Shown one piece after another: positions 24,087 to 33,550 of a stretch of 64,000 nt of DNA. Numbering within the stretch: position 1 is the stretch's first letter; every line of letters starts with the position of its first letter. A program made the translations under genes and the position numbers. Under the pieces are notes generated by a model. It worked only from the letters and a program-made list of their open reading frames with translations, did no database searches and had not been told where the DNA came from. This DNA is from Alcaligenaceae bacterium (lineage in GTDB: Bacteria; Pseudomonadota; Gammaproteobacteria; Burkholderiales; Burkholderiaceae_B): contig JACCES010000013.1 in the NCBI GenBank assembly GCA_013416455.1, forward strand, positions 62,001 through 126,000, given 5' to 3'.

Positions 24087-24608
24087 ATGACCCGTACTTT
24101 CATCGGCCTGGCCGCCGCCATCGCGACGGCGGCCTCCCTGTCGGCGCACGCGCATGGGGGCCATGGCGGCCACGCGCACGGCGGCCATGGCCATGGGCAG
24201 CCGCATTTCCCGGATGCGGCCTCCGCCGCGGCGCCCGAGGGGGTGACGGTCAGCGATTGCTGGATACGGGCCATGCCCAACGGCCTGCCGTCCGCCGCCT
24301 ACTTCAAGCTCGTGAATACCGGGGCGCGCGACGCTGTGCTGATCGGCGCGCAGGCCGACGGTTTCGGCCGGGTGATGCTGCATGCAAATCAGACGGTCGG
24401 CGGGATGGCAAGCATGGTCCATGCGGACCGGGTCGTCGTTCCGGCGGGCGGCGATTTCGATTTCGCCCCCGGGGGCCATCATGTGATGCTCGAAAAACCC
24501 TCGGCCGATCCGGTGATCGGCGGCAAATTGCCCATTGTGCTGTGGTTCGAGGGCAATCGCGCCATCCCGGTCGAATGCGATGTCAGCGCCCCATCGCGCA
24601 TGAAATAG
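24087..24608 (+). CDS. PCu(A)C periplasmic copper chaperone 2, N-terminal His-rich
   Basis: This 173-residue paralogue has its signal peptide at residues 1-20. Directly after it comes a His/Gly segment (about residues 21-40: H-A-H-G-G-H-G-G-H-A-H-G-G-H). The chaperone domain follows with an exact H-X10-M-X21-H-X-M (H99, M110, H132, M134). Thus the His tract is N-terminal here but C-terminal in chaperone 1. One extra Cys (D-C-W-I) and a C-terminal V-E-C-D could form a disulfide. GGAG precedes the start. Two tandem PCu(A)C genes plus YcnI suggest copper import and delivery in the periplasm rather than simple efflux. Confidence 0.92.
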   Translation: MTRTFIGLAAAIATAASLSAHAHGGHGGHAHGGHGHGQPHFPDAASAAAPEGVTVSDCWIRAMPNGLPSAAYFKLVNTGARDAVLIGAQADGFGRVMLHANQTVGGMASMVHADRVVVPAGGDFDFAPGGHHVMLEKPSADPVIGGKLPIVLWFEGNRAIPVECDVSAPSRMK

Positions 24609-24643
24609 CCGGGATCGGGCGTGGCCCGTTCGCGGTGATCCGC

Positions 24644-24679
24644 CTGAAGAACCCCGGCCGGCGGGCCGGGGTTCTTCAG
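24644..24679. terminator. Strong hairpin ending the copper operon
   Basis: CTGAAGAACCCCGGCC and its perfect 16-nt complement flank a 4-nt loop, 35 nt after the last copper gene and before the convergent crotonase gene. There is no T-run, but the stem itself ends in TTCTTC. It is probably bidirectional. Confidence 0.65.
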
Positions 24680-24726
24680 TGCGCCAAGCTTCGAGAGACC
24701 CTGGGTCCTTTTAGTATCAACAGGAC

Positions 24727-25500
24727 CTAGCGCTTCCGGAAGACCGGCAATCTGCGTTCGGCCATGGCGGCGATGCCTTCCTGGAAGTCCGCAGTGCGGA
24801 AATGCGCGCGCTGCAGTTCCAGTTCGCGCTGGTTTACCCGCTTCGCCTCATCGGCCAGGCCCTGACGCAGGGTTTCGCGCGTTGCTTCGACGGCAATGGG
24901 GGCCGAGGCCGCGATTTCTTCCGCCAGTGCGTGCGCATGCTGGTGGATGTCCGCCATGTCGACCAGGCTATCGGCCAGGCCGATGCGCAAGGCTTCGGCC
25001 CCGTCTATCCTGCGGCCGGTGTAGAACAACAGCGCCGCCTGCTGTATGCCGATCAGGCGCGGCAATGTCATACTCAAGCCGAACCCGGGGTGAAAGCCCA
25101 TACGATTGAAATTGGCGCTGAACCGGGCTTCCGGGCAGACAACACGGAAGTCGGCCAGCACGGCCAGGCCGAGACCGGCGCCAATGGCCGGACCATGCAC
25201 GGCGGCCACGATAGGTTTGCGTGAATCGAACAGGCGCATGGCCTGGGCGTAGAAAGGGGTGGGATCGCCGCTCTGGCTTTCTTCCGATGTGAAATCGTAG
25301 CCGGCGCAGAAAGCACGGCCTTGCCCCGAAAGCACAATGGCGCGGCATTGATCGTTTGTGTCCAGTTCGTGGAGCAGATCGGCAAGGTTTCCGGCCAGCT
25401 CGGTGCTCATGTGGTTGTACTGGCCATTGCACAACTCTATGCTGGCGATATGCCCTTCAAGCTTGAAGGAAAAGCCGGGGGAATCGTTTTTCATTGTCAT
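24727..25500 (-). CDS. Crotonase-superfamily protein (enoyl-CoA hydratase/isomerase-like)
   Basis: This encodes 257 residues with the crotonase fold. The oxyanion-hole segments are F-C-A-G-Y-D-F and G-P-A-I-G-A-G-L-G-L-A. The two glutamates that catalyse hydration are not conserved: the first is Gly111 (G-A-G-L-G-L-A rather than G-G-G-x-E-L-A) and the second is replaced in F-N-R-M-G-F-H-P-G-F-G-L. It is therefore unlikely to be a standard hydratase and may be an isomerase, hydrolase or other CoA-ester enzyme. It is the last gene of the acyl-CoA operon, 34 nt after the Fe-ADH-like gene. The start may be 25500 or the ATG two codons later, which is better spaced from AAGGA. Confidence 0.85.
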   Translation of the reverse strand: MTMKNDSPGFSFKLEGHIASIELCNGQYNHMSTELAGNLADLLHELDTNDQCRAIVLSGQGRAFCAGYDFTSEESQSGDPTPFYAQAMRLFDSRKPIVAAVHGPAIGAGLGLAVLADFRVVCPEARFSANFNRMGFHPGFGLSMTLPRLIGIQQAALLFYTGRRIDGAEALRIGLADSLVDMADIHQHAHALAEEIAASAPIAVEATRETLRQGLADEAKRVNQRELELQRAHFRTADFQEGIAAMAERRLPVFRKR

Positions 25501-25534
25501 GTCCTTGATGGTGCCCAATGTTTGAAAGCAGGCT

Positions 25535-26707
25535 TCAATAAGCCATTTCAAGTATTTCGAGTACGTCTTCTTCGCTGGAAATCTTTCTCGGGTTGCTCGC
25601 GATCGATGAGTCCTCCATGGTCTTTCGGGCAATATGCCGCAGTTCCGGCTTCGGGATATTGACATCGCGAAGCCGGGTCGGAAGACCCAGCGAGGCAACC
25701 AACTGTTCGATGGCGTCGCCGGCATCCAGGCCATCCCGGCCGAGCGCGGTGCTGATGATGCGCTGGCGATGGTGATTTGCGGGCCTGTTCCATCGCATGA
25801 CCGATGCCAGCACGGTGCACGAAGTGTAGCCGTGCGGCATGGAGGCATGCGGCCCCAGCATGTGTCCAATGGCGTGGCTGGCGCCCACCCGTACGCCCGA
25901 ATTGCCCCCCAGAATGGACAGCCATGCCGCAAGCTGGCAATCGAGGCGCGCTTGCTGATCGGACGGGTCCTGGGCAATCCTGGGCAGCGACCGGGCCAGC
26001 ATCTGCAATGCTTCCTTTGAGACCGCGTCCGAAAACGGCTGCGCGGTCAAGGAAGCGATTCTTTCGGCCGCATGGTCGATGGCCTTGATGCCGCTGGCAA
26101 GAAAGAGCGGCAGCGGCACGCCCATCGTCAGTTGCGGATCATAGAGCACGGCGCGCGGGATGAGCAGGGGGTGGCCGACCACCCGCTTGACGTTGACGGA
26201 CTCGTCGGTCACGCCGGCATACCAGGTGAATTCGGCCGCCGAAAGCGTGGTGGGCACGGCGATGCTTCTCACCCAGACGGTATCGTCGGCGGGAGGCGAA
26301 CTGGGGTCGAACCGTTTCAGATCCGAGTATCCCGCCAGCGTGTCGATGTCGTCGATGCCGTATGCCAGACATAAGGAGATCAGTTTGGCGGTGTCTATTG
26401 CGGAGCCGCCGCCCAGCACGATCATGGAATCGGTGCGCGCCTCGCGGGCGGCGCGCACCCCTTCGAACAGCGCGCGGTGGGGGACATGCGCGGGGATGTC
26501 CGAGAAGGCGCCGCAGAACCGGCTGCCCAGCAGATCCTTCAGTTGTTCGAAGAACAGAGTGCCGGACAACTGCGGCGCGGCGACGACGAATATGCGCTGC
26601 GCTTTGCCGGTGCCGATCTCGTTGGCCAGCATGTCTATGAATGGCGCCCCGTACCGGACCCTTTCGGTTCGATAGGAGCGATGTACCGTTTCTTCGGAAG
26701 CCAGCAT
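25535..26707 (-). CDS. Iron-containing alcohol dehydrogenase-like protein (maleylacetate reductase clade)
   Basis: This 390-residue protein is a member of the Fe-ADH superfamily. The NAD(P) part has L-G-G-G-S-A-I-D-T-A-K. In the metal site, the family's G-x-D-A-x-x-H becomes G-I-K-A-I-D-H: Lys208 replaces the Asp ligand and His212 remains. V-H-G-M-A-H becomes R-V-G-A-S-H, so one His ligand is Val274; the later P-H-G-Y His292 is retained. Maleylacetate reductases also lack the Asp and work without metal, so this is probably a metal-independent reductase. Its presence among beta-oxidation genes is unusual. The start at 26707 follows GAAGGAG; the next gene upstream ends 17 nt before. Confidence 0.88.
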   Translation of the reverse strand: MLASEETVHRSYRTERVRYGAPFIDMLANEIGTGKAQRIFVVAAPQLSGTLFFEQLKDLLGSRFCGAFSDIPAHVPHRALFEGVRAAREARTDSMIVLGGGSAIDTAKLISLCLAYGIDDIDTLAGYSDLKRFDPSSPPADDTVWVRSIAVPTTLSAAEFTWYAGVTDESVNVKRVVGHPLLIPRAVLYDPQLTMGVPLPLFLASGIKAIDHAAERIASLTAQPFSDAVSKEALQMLARSLPRIAQDPSDQQARLDCQLAAWLSILGGNSGVRVGASHAIGHMLGPHASMPHGYTSCTVLASVMRWNRPANHHRQRIISTALGRDGLDAGDAIEQLVASLGLPTRLRDVNIPKPELRHIARKTMEDSSIASNPRKISSEEDVLEILEMAY

Positions 26708-26724
26708 TTCTGTCGCTCCTTCGT

Positions 26725-27909
26725 CTAGACAACTTCGAACAAGGCGGCCGCGCCCATGCCGCCGCCCACGCACATGGTGACGACGACATGGCGGGCGCCC
26801 CGGCGCCTGCCTTCGATCAGGGCGTGCCCGGCCAGACGGGCGCCGGTCATGCCGTAGGGATGCCCGATGGAAATGCCCCCGCCATTGACGTTGAACGATT
26901 CAGGGTCGATTTCCAGGCGATCACGGCAGTACAAGGCCTGGCATGCGAAGGCCTCGTTCAGTTCCCACAGATCGATGTCCTGTACTTTGAGGCCGTGTTG
27001 CTTCAGCAACCGCGGCACCGCATACAGCGGCCCCAGGCCCATTTCTTCCGGGGCGCAGCCCGCCGCCGCCATGCCGCGATAGACGCCCAGCGGGCGCAGC
27101 CCGCGTGCTTCGGCCAGGCGGCGTTCCATCAGCACGCAGGCGCTGGCGCCATCCGAAAGCTGGCTGGCGTTGCCGGCCGTGATCGTGCCCCCTTCGACCA
27201 CCGGGGACAGGGCGGCCAGGGATTCATAGGTGGTTTGCGGGCGGTTGCCTTCGTCCCGCGCGAGTTCGACCTCGCGATACGATATCTGGCCGGTTTCCTT
27301 GTCCTTGACTTCTGTCGTGCATTGGATGGGCACGATCTCGTCGTCGTAGCGGCCGGCTTGCTGGGCGGCGGCGGTTCGTTGTTGCGACTGCAGCGCGTAG
27401 TGGTCCTGCGCCGCGCGGGAAATATCGTATTTGCGCGATATGAATTCCGCCGTCTGGAGCATGGGCATATAAATATGCGGCGCCGCGGCAATGACATTCG
27501 GATCGTGGGCGGCGGCGGCCAGTTCATGATAGACGTTCTGTACGGCGGATATGTTTTCCTGGCCGCCCGCGACGACGACCTGCATGTTGTCGACGATGAT
27601 CTGTCTGGCCGCCGTGGCGATCGCCATGAGCCCCGATGCGCACTGCCGTTCGACCGTCTGGGCCGCGACGCTGGCGGGCAGGCCGCCGGCCAGCGCGGCA
27701 TGGCGGCCTATGTTCATGCCGGCGGTGCCGGCGGCCAGTACGGTGCCGATGACGACGTCGTCGACTTCCTCGGCATCGATTTGCGCGCGGGCCACTGCAT
27801 GCCGGATGGCGTGGCCCATGAGCGTGGGCGATTTGACATGGTTCAGGGAACCACGGAAAGCGCGCCCGATGGGGGTGCGCGCCGTGGAGACGATGACGGC
27901 TTCTCTCAT
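26725..27909 (-). CDS. Thiolase (acetyl-CoA acyltransferase)
   Basis: This 394-residue thiolase has all catalytic residues: nucleophile C90 in R-Q-C-A-S-G, H350 in [10 protein letters not shown], and C380 in C-V-G-G-G-M-G. The N-E-A-F-A motif is also intact. It should cleave 3-ketoacyl-CoA with CoA to acetyl-CoA and a shortened acyl-CoA, the last step of the pathway encoded here. Position in the operon: after the hydratase/dehydrogenase fusion (14-nt gap), before the Fe-ADH-like gene. It is similar in place to pimB of pimelate operons. The sequence cannot tell chain-length preference. Confidence 0.95.
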   Translation of the reverse strand: MREAVIVSTARTPIGRAFRGSLNHVKSPTLMGHAIRHAVARAQIDAEEVDDVVIGTVLAAGTAGMNIGRHAALAGGLPASVAAQTVERQCASGLMAIATAARQIIVDNMQVVVAGGQENISAVQNVYHELAAAAHDPNVIAAAPHIYMPMLQTAEFISRKYDISRAAQDHYALQSQQRTAAAQQAGRYDDEIVPIQCTTEVKDKETGQISYREVELARDEGNRPQTTYESLAALSPVVEGGTITAGNASQLSDGASACVLMERRLAEARGLRPLGVYRGMAAAGCAPEEMGLGPLYAVPRLLKQHGLKVQDIDLWELNEAFACQALYCRDRLEIDPESFNVNGGGISIGHPYGMTGARLAGHALIEGRRRGARHVVVTMCVGGGMGAAALFEVV

Positions 27910-27923
27910 GATCGGTTTCCGAT

Positions 27924-30065
27924 TCAGGCGGGTTCGTGGGTGGGGGCGGGGGCTTGCCATTGCGACAGCGGCCTGCCGCTTGCAGCATGCGCCGCCAGCA
28001 GGTCGGCGGGGGTCCAATAGCCGTGTTCGTTGCCCTGCGCCCGTGAATAATGTGCGAGGCGCTCCAGGATGGTGGGAAGGCCGATGCGGTCGGCCATGAA
28101 GAGAGGCCCGCCCCGATGATCGGGAAAACCGTAGCCTTTCGTCCAGACGATATCGATATCGCCGGTGCGATAGGCGATCCCTTCTTCCAGGATGCGGCAG
28201 CCCTCGTTGATGAGGGGGAACAGGCAGCGTTCGAAGATTTCGCTGTTGCTGATGTGGTCGCGCCGGGCAATGCCGTGCTGCCTGGCCAGCGCCTCGCACA
28301 GCATCGCGACTTCGGGGTCCTCGATGGCGTCGCGGCCTTCGTAGCGGTAATAGCCGAGATGGTTTTTCTGCCCCAGGCGGCCGCGCTCGAACAGCCGGCC
28401 GACGACCGCCCGGTAGGCGGGGTCGCTGGGCCGGATGCCCGCCTTGCCTTGTTCAAGCAGCACCTTGGCGGCGACGTCGATGCCCGCCATGTCGAGCATG
28501 CGGCAGGGGCCCATGGCCAGGCCCGCTTCTTCAATGGCCTGGTCTATCTGTCGCGGCGTGGCGCCTTCCATGAGCAGGAAATCGGTTTCCCGCAGATAGC
28601 TTTCCAGCATGCGGTTGCCGATGAAACCGTAGCAGACGCCTGAAATGACCGATACCTTGCGGAGGGTCTTTGCCAGTGCGTTCACGGTGGCCAGGACCTC
28701 CGGCAGCGTGCCGCGCCCGCGTACGATTTCGAGCAGGCGCATGACGTGGGCGGGGCTGAAGAAGTGCATGCCGAGAAAATCGCCGGGCCTGCCGCTGGCC
28801 CGCGCCAGCGCGTCGACGTCCAGGGTGGAGGTATTGGAGGCGATGATGGCCCCCGGCTTGCAGATCATGCCCAGCTGCCGGCAGACCGCGGTCTTTACGT
28901 CCATGTCTTCAAATACGGCTTCGATCACGAGGTCGCACTGCCCGAGGTCCGCGTAGTCCAGGCTGGGGGCCAGCAGCGCCAGCGCGGCCTCAGACCGGGC
29001 GGCGCTGATTCTGCCCCTGGCCACACGGCTTTCATAAGTCTTGCGGATCTGCGCGACCCCGTTTTCCAGCGCATCGCGATTGGCGTCGACGAGCACGGAC
29101 GATATGCCGGCGTCGAGGAAGTTCATGATGATGCCGCGTCCCATCGTGCCCGCGCCGATCACACCGATATGGTGGATCGGCCGCCGTTGCAGCGACGAGG
29201 GGATGCCGGGCAGCTTGGCGGCTTCCCGTTCGGCGAAGAACAGGTGGCGCAGCGCCGCGGACGTATCCGAGGCGCGGCAGGCCTCGAAAAGCCGGCCTTC
29301 GAGTTCGCGGCCCTGTGAAAAGGGCAGGGTGATGGCGGCCTGGATGCACTCGACGATGGCGCGCGCGGCGGGATGGGTCGTGTTGCGGCCGGCGGTATCC
29401 AGGGCCTGCTTCAGGGCTTCAGCATCCAGCCCCCCGGAATCCACCGCGAGGCCGCGCGTCGGCCGGGGAGGCAGGCCTTGTTCCAGGATGTGGCGCGCAT
29501 GTTCCAGCCCGGCCTGCGCGGCATCGGATTGCGCGGTGAGGCCATCGATCAGGCCGAGGGCGAGGGCGGTATCCGCGTCGATCATCCTGCCCGTCGAGAT
29601 CATGTCCAGCGCCGCCTTGGCGCCGGCCAAGCGGGGCAGGCGCTGTGTGCCGCCGGCTCCGGGCAGAATGCCGAGCGTGACTTCAGGCAGGCCCATGCGG
29701 GTCTGGGCATGGGCGATGCGGTAGTGGCAGGCCATGGCGAGTTCCAGGCCGCCGCCCAGGGCCATGCCGTGCATGGCGCAGACAACCGGCTTGGGCAGGG
29801 ACTCGATCAGGTCCATGACGGGATTGAATGCATCGTTCGCGGCCGTGATGGGCTGGTCCAGCTGGGTGATGTCGGCGCCGCAGACGAAAGTGCGGCCCGC
29901 GGCGCACAGCACCAGCGCCCGGCAGCCGGGCGCGGCGGCGGCTTCTTCGATGCGCCGCCCAAGCTGTTCGAGCAGTTCGCGGCTCAGGGCATTGACCGGC
30001 GGATTGGCTATCGTGATGAGAGCGATGCCGCCTTCTATATGAGAGAGAGTGACCAGATCACGCAT
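27924..30065 (-). CDS. Enoyl-CoA hydratase / 3-hydroxyacyl-CoA dehydrogenase fusion (FadB/FadJ/PimF-like)
   Basis: This 713-residue protein performs two beta-oxidation steps. Its hydratase domain (about 1-190) keeps both catalytic glutamates: E108 in G-G-G-L-E-L-A and E128 in G-L-P-E-V-T-L-G. After a linker comes the NAD-binding domain ([12 protein letters not shown], about residue 303) with D at the end of strand 2 (V-L-V-D-A-N-R). The catalytic His is in [10 protein letters not shown]-terminal dimerisation domains follow (G-F-I-G-N-R-M). The length is that of FadB-type alpha subunits, and the thiolase downstream would be the partner. It lies 47 nt after the small acyl-CoA dehydrogenase gene. 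Confidence 0.95.
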   Translation of the reverse strand: MRDLVTLSHIEGGIALITIANPPVNALSRELLEQLGRRIEEAAAAPGCRALVLCAAGRTFVCGADITQLDQPITAANDAFNPVMDLIESLPKPVVCAMHGMALGGGLELAMACHYRIAHAQTRMGLPEVTLGILPGAGGTQRLPRLAGAKAALDMISTGRMIDADTALALGLIDGLTAQSDAAQAGLEHARHILEQGLPPRPTRGLAVDSGGLDAEALKQALDTAGRNTTHPAARAIVECIQAAITLPFSQGRELEGRLFEACRASDTSAALRHLFFAEREAAKLPGIPSSLQRRPIHHIGVIGAGTMGRGIIMNFLDAGISSVLVDANRDALENGVAQIRKTYESRVARGRISAARSEAALALLAPSLDYADLGQCDLVIEAVFEDMDVKTAVCRQLGMICKPGAIIASNTSTLDVDALARASGRPGDFLGMHFFSPAHVMRLLEIVRGRGTLPEVLATVNALAKTLRKVSVISGVCYGFIGNRMLESYLRETDFLLMEGATPRQIDQAIEEAGLAMGPCRMLDMAGIDVAAKVLLEQGKAGIRPSDPAYRAVVGRLFERGRLGQKNHLGYYRYEGRDAIEDPEVAMLCEALARQHGIARRDHISNSEIFERCLFPLINEGCRILEEGIAYRTGDIDIVWTKGYGFPDHRGGPLFMADRIGLPTILERLAHYSRAQGNEHGYWTPADLLAAHAASGRPLSQWQAPAPTHEPA

Positions 30066-30112
30066 GTGAATAGGGATCCTCGATGGTTCTGTTCAGATGT
30101 TGTGGGCATGCC

Positions 30113-31135
30113 CTAATGCACGGTGCCGGGCAGGCTGCGCAGCAGGTCCAGGGTCAGGCCAGGGTGGGCGAGCAAGGCTTCCCCGGCCACTGTGTGCCAG
30201 TAGGATTCGCTGCCCGCCGACTGCCGCCAGGCCTGCAGGCGCCGGGTGAGCAGATGCAGGTCGAGTTCGTCGGTGATGCCGATGGCGCCGTGGACAGCAT
30301 GTGCCGTTTCGATCGCCGCCTGCGCGGCTTCGTTGCATCTGGCCTTGGCGATGGCCGCCTGCAGGCGGGTGGGGAAGGGGGTGGGCGATACGCAGCCCAG
30401 CTGTGCGGCCATGCGCGCAGAAAAGACATGCTCGCTCATGACCGCCAATTGATGCTGGACGGCCTGGAACTTGCCGATGGGGCGGCCGAACTGCTGCCGG
30501 TCGTTCGCATATCCCAGCGTGCGTTCAAGGACGGCTCCCATGGCGCCGGACATCTGGGCCGCCAGCAGAGGCGCACGCAGAACGTGAAGGTCCAGCCCGT
30601 CGGGAAGACTCAGCCGCAGCCTGCCCGCATCGTTCACCTGGCCGGCTCCCCAGTGCGCCGCGCAGTCCAGTATGTATGCATGCGCCCGGCGTTCCGAGGA
30701 CGACAGCGGCAGGACATGCCATGCTTCGTCGACCTGAATGAGTGCCGAATCGGCGACCCGGCCGCCGTGCACCACCGCCTGCACGGATCCATCATCGAGC
30801 AGGCGGCCGCGCGCCAACGCCAATGTGCCGGACGGCCTGGCGTGGCCGGCGCGGGCCAGCAGCGCCCTGCCGATCAGGGTGTCCGCCAGGGGCAGGGGAA
30901 AGGCGTGCGCACCGCAGCGCGCAAGCATGCCCGCGACCTGGGCAAGACCGAGCCCGGCGCCGCCCTGTTCTTCGGCCACCAGGGCATCGGCAAACCCCGC
31001 GTCCTCGATGCGGCCCCACAGGGCCCGGGCGCGGTCAGGGTTGCCGCCTTCGATATCGCGCACGATTTCCGCCGTGCATTCTTGCGCCAGCAGGTGGCCG
31101 GCCGCATCAGTCAACAGATCATTGTCCATATTCAT
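30113..31135 (-). CDS. Acyl-CoA dehydrogenase, probable small non-canonical subunit
   Basis: This 340-residue protein has acyl-CoA dehydrogenase helices and a recognisable C-terminal domain (R-Q-Q-F-G-R-P-I-G-K-F-Q-A-V-Q-H, then A-V-H-G-A-I-G-I-T). The middle beta-domain lacks the usual flavin/substrate motif (no M-T-E-P-x-A-G-S-D or K-x-x-I-T-N). The length is short for the family. Such degenerate partners occur in heteromeric dehydrogenases such as PimC/PimD and actinobacterial steroid enzymes, where the active site is shared. The large partner is encoded immediately upstream, 25 nt away. Probable function: flavin-dependent alpha,beta-desaturation of an acyl-CoA together with that protein. 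Start 31135 is preferred; 31129 is possible. Confidence 0.88.
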   Translation of the reverse strand: MNMDNDLLTDAAGHLLAQECTAEIVRDIEGGNPDRARALWGRIEDAGFADALVAEEQGGAGLGLAQVAGMLARCGAHAFPLPLADTLIGRALLARAGHARPSGTLALARGRLLDDGSVQAVVHGGRVADSALIQVDEAWHVLPLSSSERRAHAYILDCAAHWGAGQVNDAGRLRLSLPDGLDLHVLRAPLLAAQMSGAMGAVLERTLGYANDRQQFGRPIGKFQAVQHQLAVMSEHVFSARMAAQLGCVSPTPFPTRLQAAIAKARCNEAAQAAIETAHAVHGAIGITDELDLHLLTRRLQAWRQSAGSESYWHTVAGEALLAHPGLTLDLLRSLPGTVH

Positions 31136-31160
31136 GAATGGTTTCTTCCCGTATCCGGAT

Positions 31161-32318
31161 TCAGCGCAGCCCCAGGCCACGGGCGATGATCCCCCGCAGG
31201 ATTTCCCGCGTGCCGCCGCGCAGGGAAAAAGCCGGAGAAATTTCAGTCAGGTACTGGAGGGTCAGCAGCAGTTCGCCGGGCGCCCGAGGGTCTTCGCGGG
31301 CGAAGATGTCGTCCGCGATGGCGGCCGGGATGTATTGTTCCAGCGTCGTGCCCAGCTCCTTCACCAGAGCGGCTTCGACCTCCGGGCTCTCGCCCCGCGT
31401 CAGCTTGGACTGGATCGCGATCGACATGGAACGCAGGGGAGCCAGCCGGGCGAGGATCTTTCCCGCCAGCAGCGTCGACGAGGCGGCATGGCCCTTCGAT
31501 GCGCGCAGCCAGTCCAGCCATTGGTCCAGCAGGATGATGCTGGAAAACAATCGCTCGGGGCCGCTGCGTTCGAGCGACAGTTCCGCCGTGACCTGCCGCC
31601 AGCCCTCGCCCTCCTGGCCTATCAGCGCATCGGGGCCGAGCTGCACATTGTCGAAGAAGACCTCGCAGAAGTGGCTGTCCCCGGAAAGATCCTTGATGGG
31701 GCGTATCGTGATGCCCGGCAGGGACAGATCGACGATGAGCTGCGACAGGCCTTTGTGGCGGTCGCCGGGCCCGCCCGACGTGCGGACCAACGCGATCATG
31801 TACTGGCAGCGATGCGCGTTCGTGGTCCAGATCTTGCGGCCGTTCAGAAGAAACCCGCCGTCGTTGCCCACCGCGCGCGTCCGGATGCCGGCCAGATCGG
31901 ACCCGGCTTCCGGTTCGCTCATTCCGATGCAGAAGAAGGCTTCGCCTCTGCATATCGCCGGGACGTGGAAGCGTTTCTGTTCCTCGGTGCCGTATTTCAG
32001 GATCAGCGGCGCGCTCTGCCTGTCGGCGATCCAGTGCGCGCCCACCGGCGCGCCGAAATTCAGGAATTCTTCCAGCAGGACGTAGCGGGTGAAGGCGCTG
32101 CGGCCGCCGCCGCCGTATTCTTTCGGCAGGGCGATCCCTATCCATCCCTTTTCGGCTATCTTTCTGCTGAACCCGGCGTCGTATCCGCCCCAGGACCTGG
32201 CTTTCACGCTTTCGGGAACGCCGGCCAGTTCCTTCACCAGGAATTCCCGGACTTCCGGGCGGATTGCCTCGGCTTCCGCGGGTATTTCAAACAGGTTGAT
32301 GGAATCCAGTATCGTCAT
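31161..32318 (-). CDS. Acyl-CoA dehydrogenase, large subunit
   Basis: This 385-residue protein is a full acyl-CoA dehydrogenase: an N-terminal helical domain with L-P-K-E-Y-G-G-G-G, the FAD/substrate motif F-F-C-I-G-M-S-E-P-E-A-G-S-D, and N-G-R-K-I-W-T-T-N. The C-terminal helical domain ends S-L-R-G-G-T-R-E-I-L-R-G-I-I-A-R. The R-G-G-T-x-E-I/Q region contacts FAD across the dimer. It overlaps the CoA-transferase stop by 4 nt (ATGA). With the small homologue after it, a heterotetramer like pimeloyl-CoA dehydrogenase is likely. It should carry out the first oxidation after CoA activation. Confidence 0.95.
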   Translation of the reverse strand: MTILDSINLFEIPAEAEAIRPEVREFLVKELAGVPESVKARSWGGYDAGFSRKIAEKGWIGIALPKEYGGGGRSAFTRYVLLEEFLNFGAPVGAHWIADRQSAPLILKYGTEEQKRFHVPAICRGEAFFCIGMSEPEAGSDLAGIRTRAVGNDGGFLLNGRKIWTTNAHRCQYMIALVRTSGGPGDRHKGLSQLIVDLSLPGITIRPIKDLSGDSHFCEVFFDNVQLGPDALIGQEGEGWRQVTAELSLERSGPERLFSSIILLDQWLDWLRASKGHAASSTLLAGKILARLAPLRSMSIAIQSKLTRGESPEVEAALVKELGTTLEQYIPAAIADDIFAREDPRAPGELLLTLQYLTEISPAFSLRGGTREILRGIIARGLGLR

Positions 32319-33550
32319 CCCAGTATCCCCTTGGAGCGCAATTCGGCAATCGTCCCGGCATCGAGACCCAGATGGCTCTTCAGTATTTCGTTTGTGTGCT
32401 GGCCCAGCACGGGCGGCGGATATTCGTAAGCAGCGGGGGTTTCCGAAAGATTGATGGGGTTGGCGACGATGGGTATTTCGCCCGCCGCCGGATGTTCCGT
32501 CTTTCTGATCAGCTTTCTTGCGGCGACGTGTCCGTCTTCAAACACTTCCTTGATGTTCTTGATGGGGCCGCATGGCACGGCTTTGTCATGCAGCAGATCG
32601 ACCCAGTATTGGGTGGTTTCCTGTGCCGTTCTCCCGGCAATGATTTCCACCAGGCTTTCCCTGTTGGCGATTCTTGCCTGGTTGGTCCGGTATCTTTCAT
32701 CATCCGCCAGATGCGCCAGCCCCGCGGCCTCGCAGAAACGCCTGAACTGGCTGTCGTTGCCGATGGCCAGAATGATGAAGCTGTCCCGGGTTTTGAAGTC
32801 CTGATAGGGAACGGCATTGGGATGCGAATTGCCCATTCTTCCCGGGATGTTTCCGGAATACAGAAAATTCGCCCCCTGGTTGGCAAGGCAGGCGATCTGC
32901 ACGTCGAGCAGCGACAGGTCGATGTGCTGCCCGACCCCGTGGATGTCCCTGGCCCGGATCGCGGCAAGAATGGCGGTCGACGCGTACAGGCCGGTCAGTA
33001 TGTCGGTCAGGGCGACGCCGACTTTCATGGGGCCGCCGCCGGGCTCTTCATCCGGCCGGCCCGTGACGCTCATCATTCCGCCCATGCCCTGCACGAGAAA
33101 GTCGTAGCCCGCCCGGTTCGCGTAGGGGCCGTGCTGGCCGAACCCGGTTATGGAGCAGTAGACGATGCGCGGGTTCACCTTCCTGATCGACTCGTAATCG
33201 AGGCCGTACTTCTTCAGGCTTCCCACCTTGTGGTTCTCGACGAGAACGTCGAAACCCCTGGCCAATTCCTTGATCAGCCGCTGGCCTTCTTCCCGGCTGA
33301 TGTCGATGGTGATGGACTTCTTGTTCCTGTTCGCGCAGAGGTAGTAGGCGGCGTCGACCGGAGACTGCCCGCCCTTTTCCCGAAGGAAGGGCGGCCCCCA
33401 GGACCGGGTGTCGTCGCCTTCGTGGGGTTTCTCGACCTTGACCACATCCGCCCCCAGGTCGCCCAATGTCTGGGTGGCCCAGGGCCCGGCAAGAACCCGC
33501 GAGAGATCGAGGACTTTGATGCCGTCCAGAGCGCCTTTCCTTGTCATCAT
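32315..33550 (-). CDS. Class III CoA-transferase (CaiB/formyl-CoA transferase family)
   Basis: This 411-residue enzyme moves CoA between carboxylic acids. The N-terminus L-D-G-I-K-V-L-D-L-S-R-V-L-A-G-P-W-A-T-Q and D-V-V-K-V-E-K-P are family signatures. The catalytic Asp is in R-A-G-Y-D-F-L-V-Q-G. P-N-A-V-P-Y-Q and the C-terminal P-P-V-L-G-Q-H-T fit as well. It probably activates the acid brought in by the Bug receptor, giving the acyl-CoA used by the downstream dehydrogenases, with no ATP-dependent ligase in the operon. The start ATGATGA overlaps the Bug stop by 4 nt. A 15-codon remnant of this start is present behind the second Bug gene (35128-35175). Confidence 0.95.
   Translation of the reverse strand: MMTRKGALDGIKVLDLSRVLAGPWATQTLGDLGADVVKVEKPHEGDDTRSWGPPFLREKGGQSPVDAAYYLCANRNKKSITIDISREEGQRLIKELARGFDVLVENHKVGSLKKYGLDYESIRKVNPRIVYCSITGFGQHGPYANRAGYDFLVQGMGGMMSVTGRPDEEPGGGPMKVGVALTDILTGLYASTAILAAIRARDIHGVGQHIDLSLLDVQIACLANQGANFLYSGNIPGRMGNSHPNAVPYQDFKTRDSFIILAIGNDSQFRRFCEAAGLAHLADDERYRTNQARIANRESLVEIIAGRTAQETTQYWVDLLHDKAVPCGPIKNIKEVFEDGHVAARKLIRKTEHPAAGEIPIVANPINLSETPAAYEYPPPVLGQHTNEILKSHLGLDAGTIAELRSKGILG

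Noticed and set aside
24719-24730. 12-mer CTAGGTCCTGTT (minus strand) also found at 45480-45491 (plus strand)
   Set aside because: Only 12 bases are shared and the flanks differ. Too little to claim an insertion-sequence end or attachment site.
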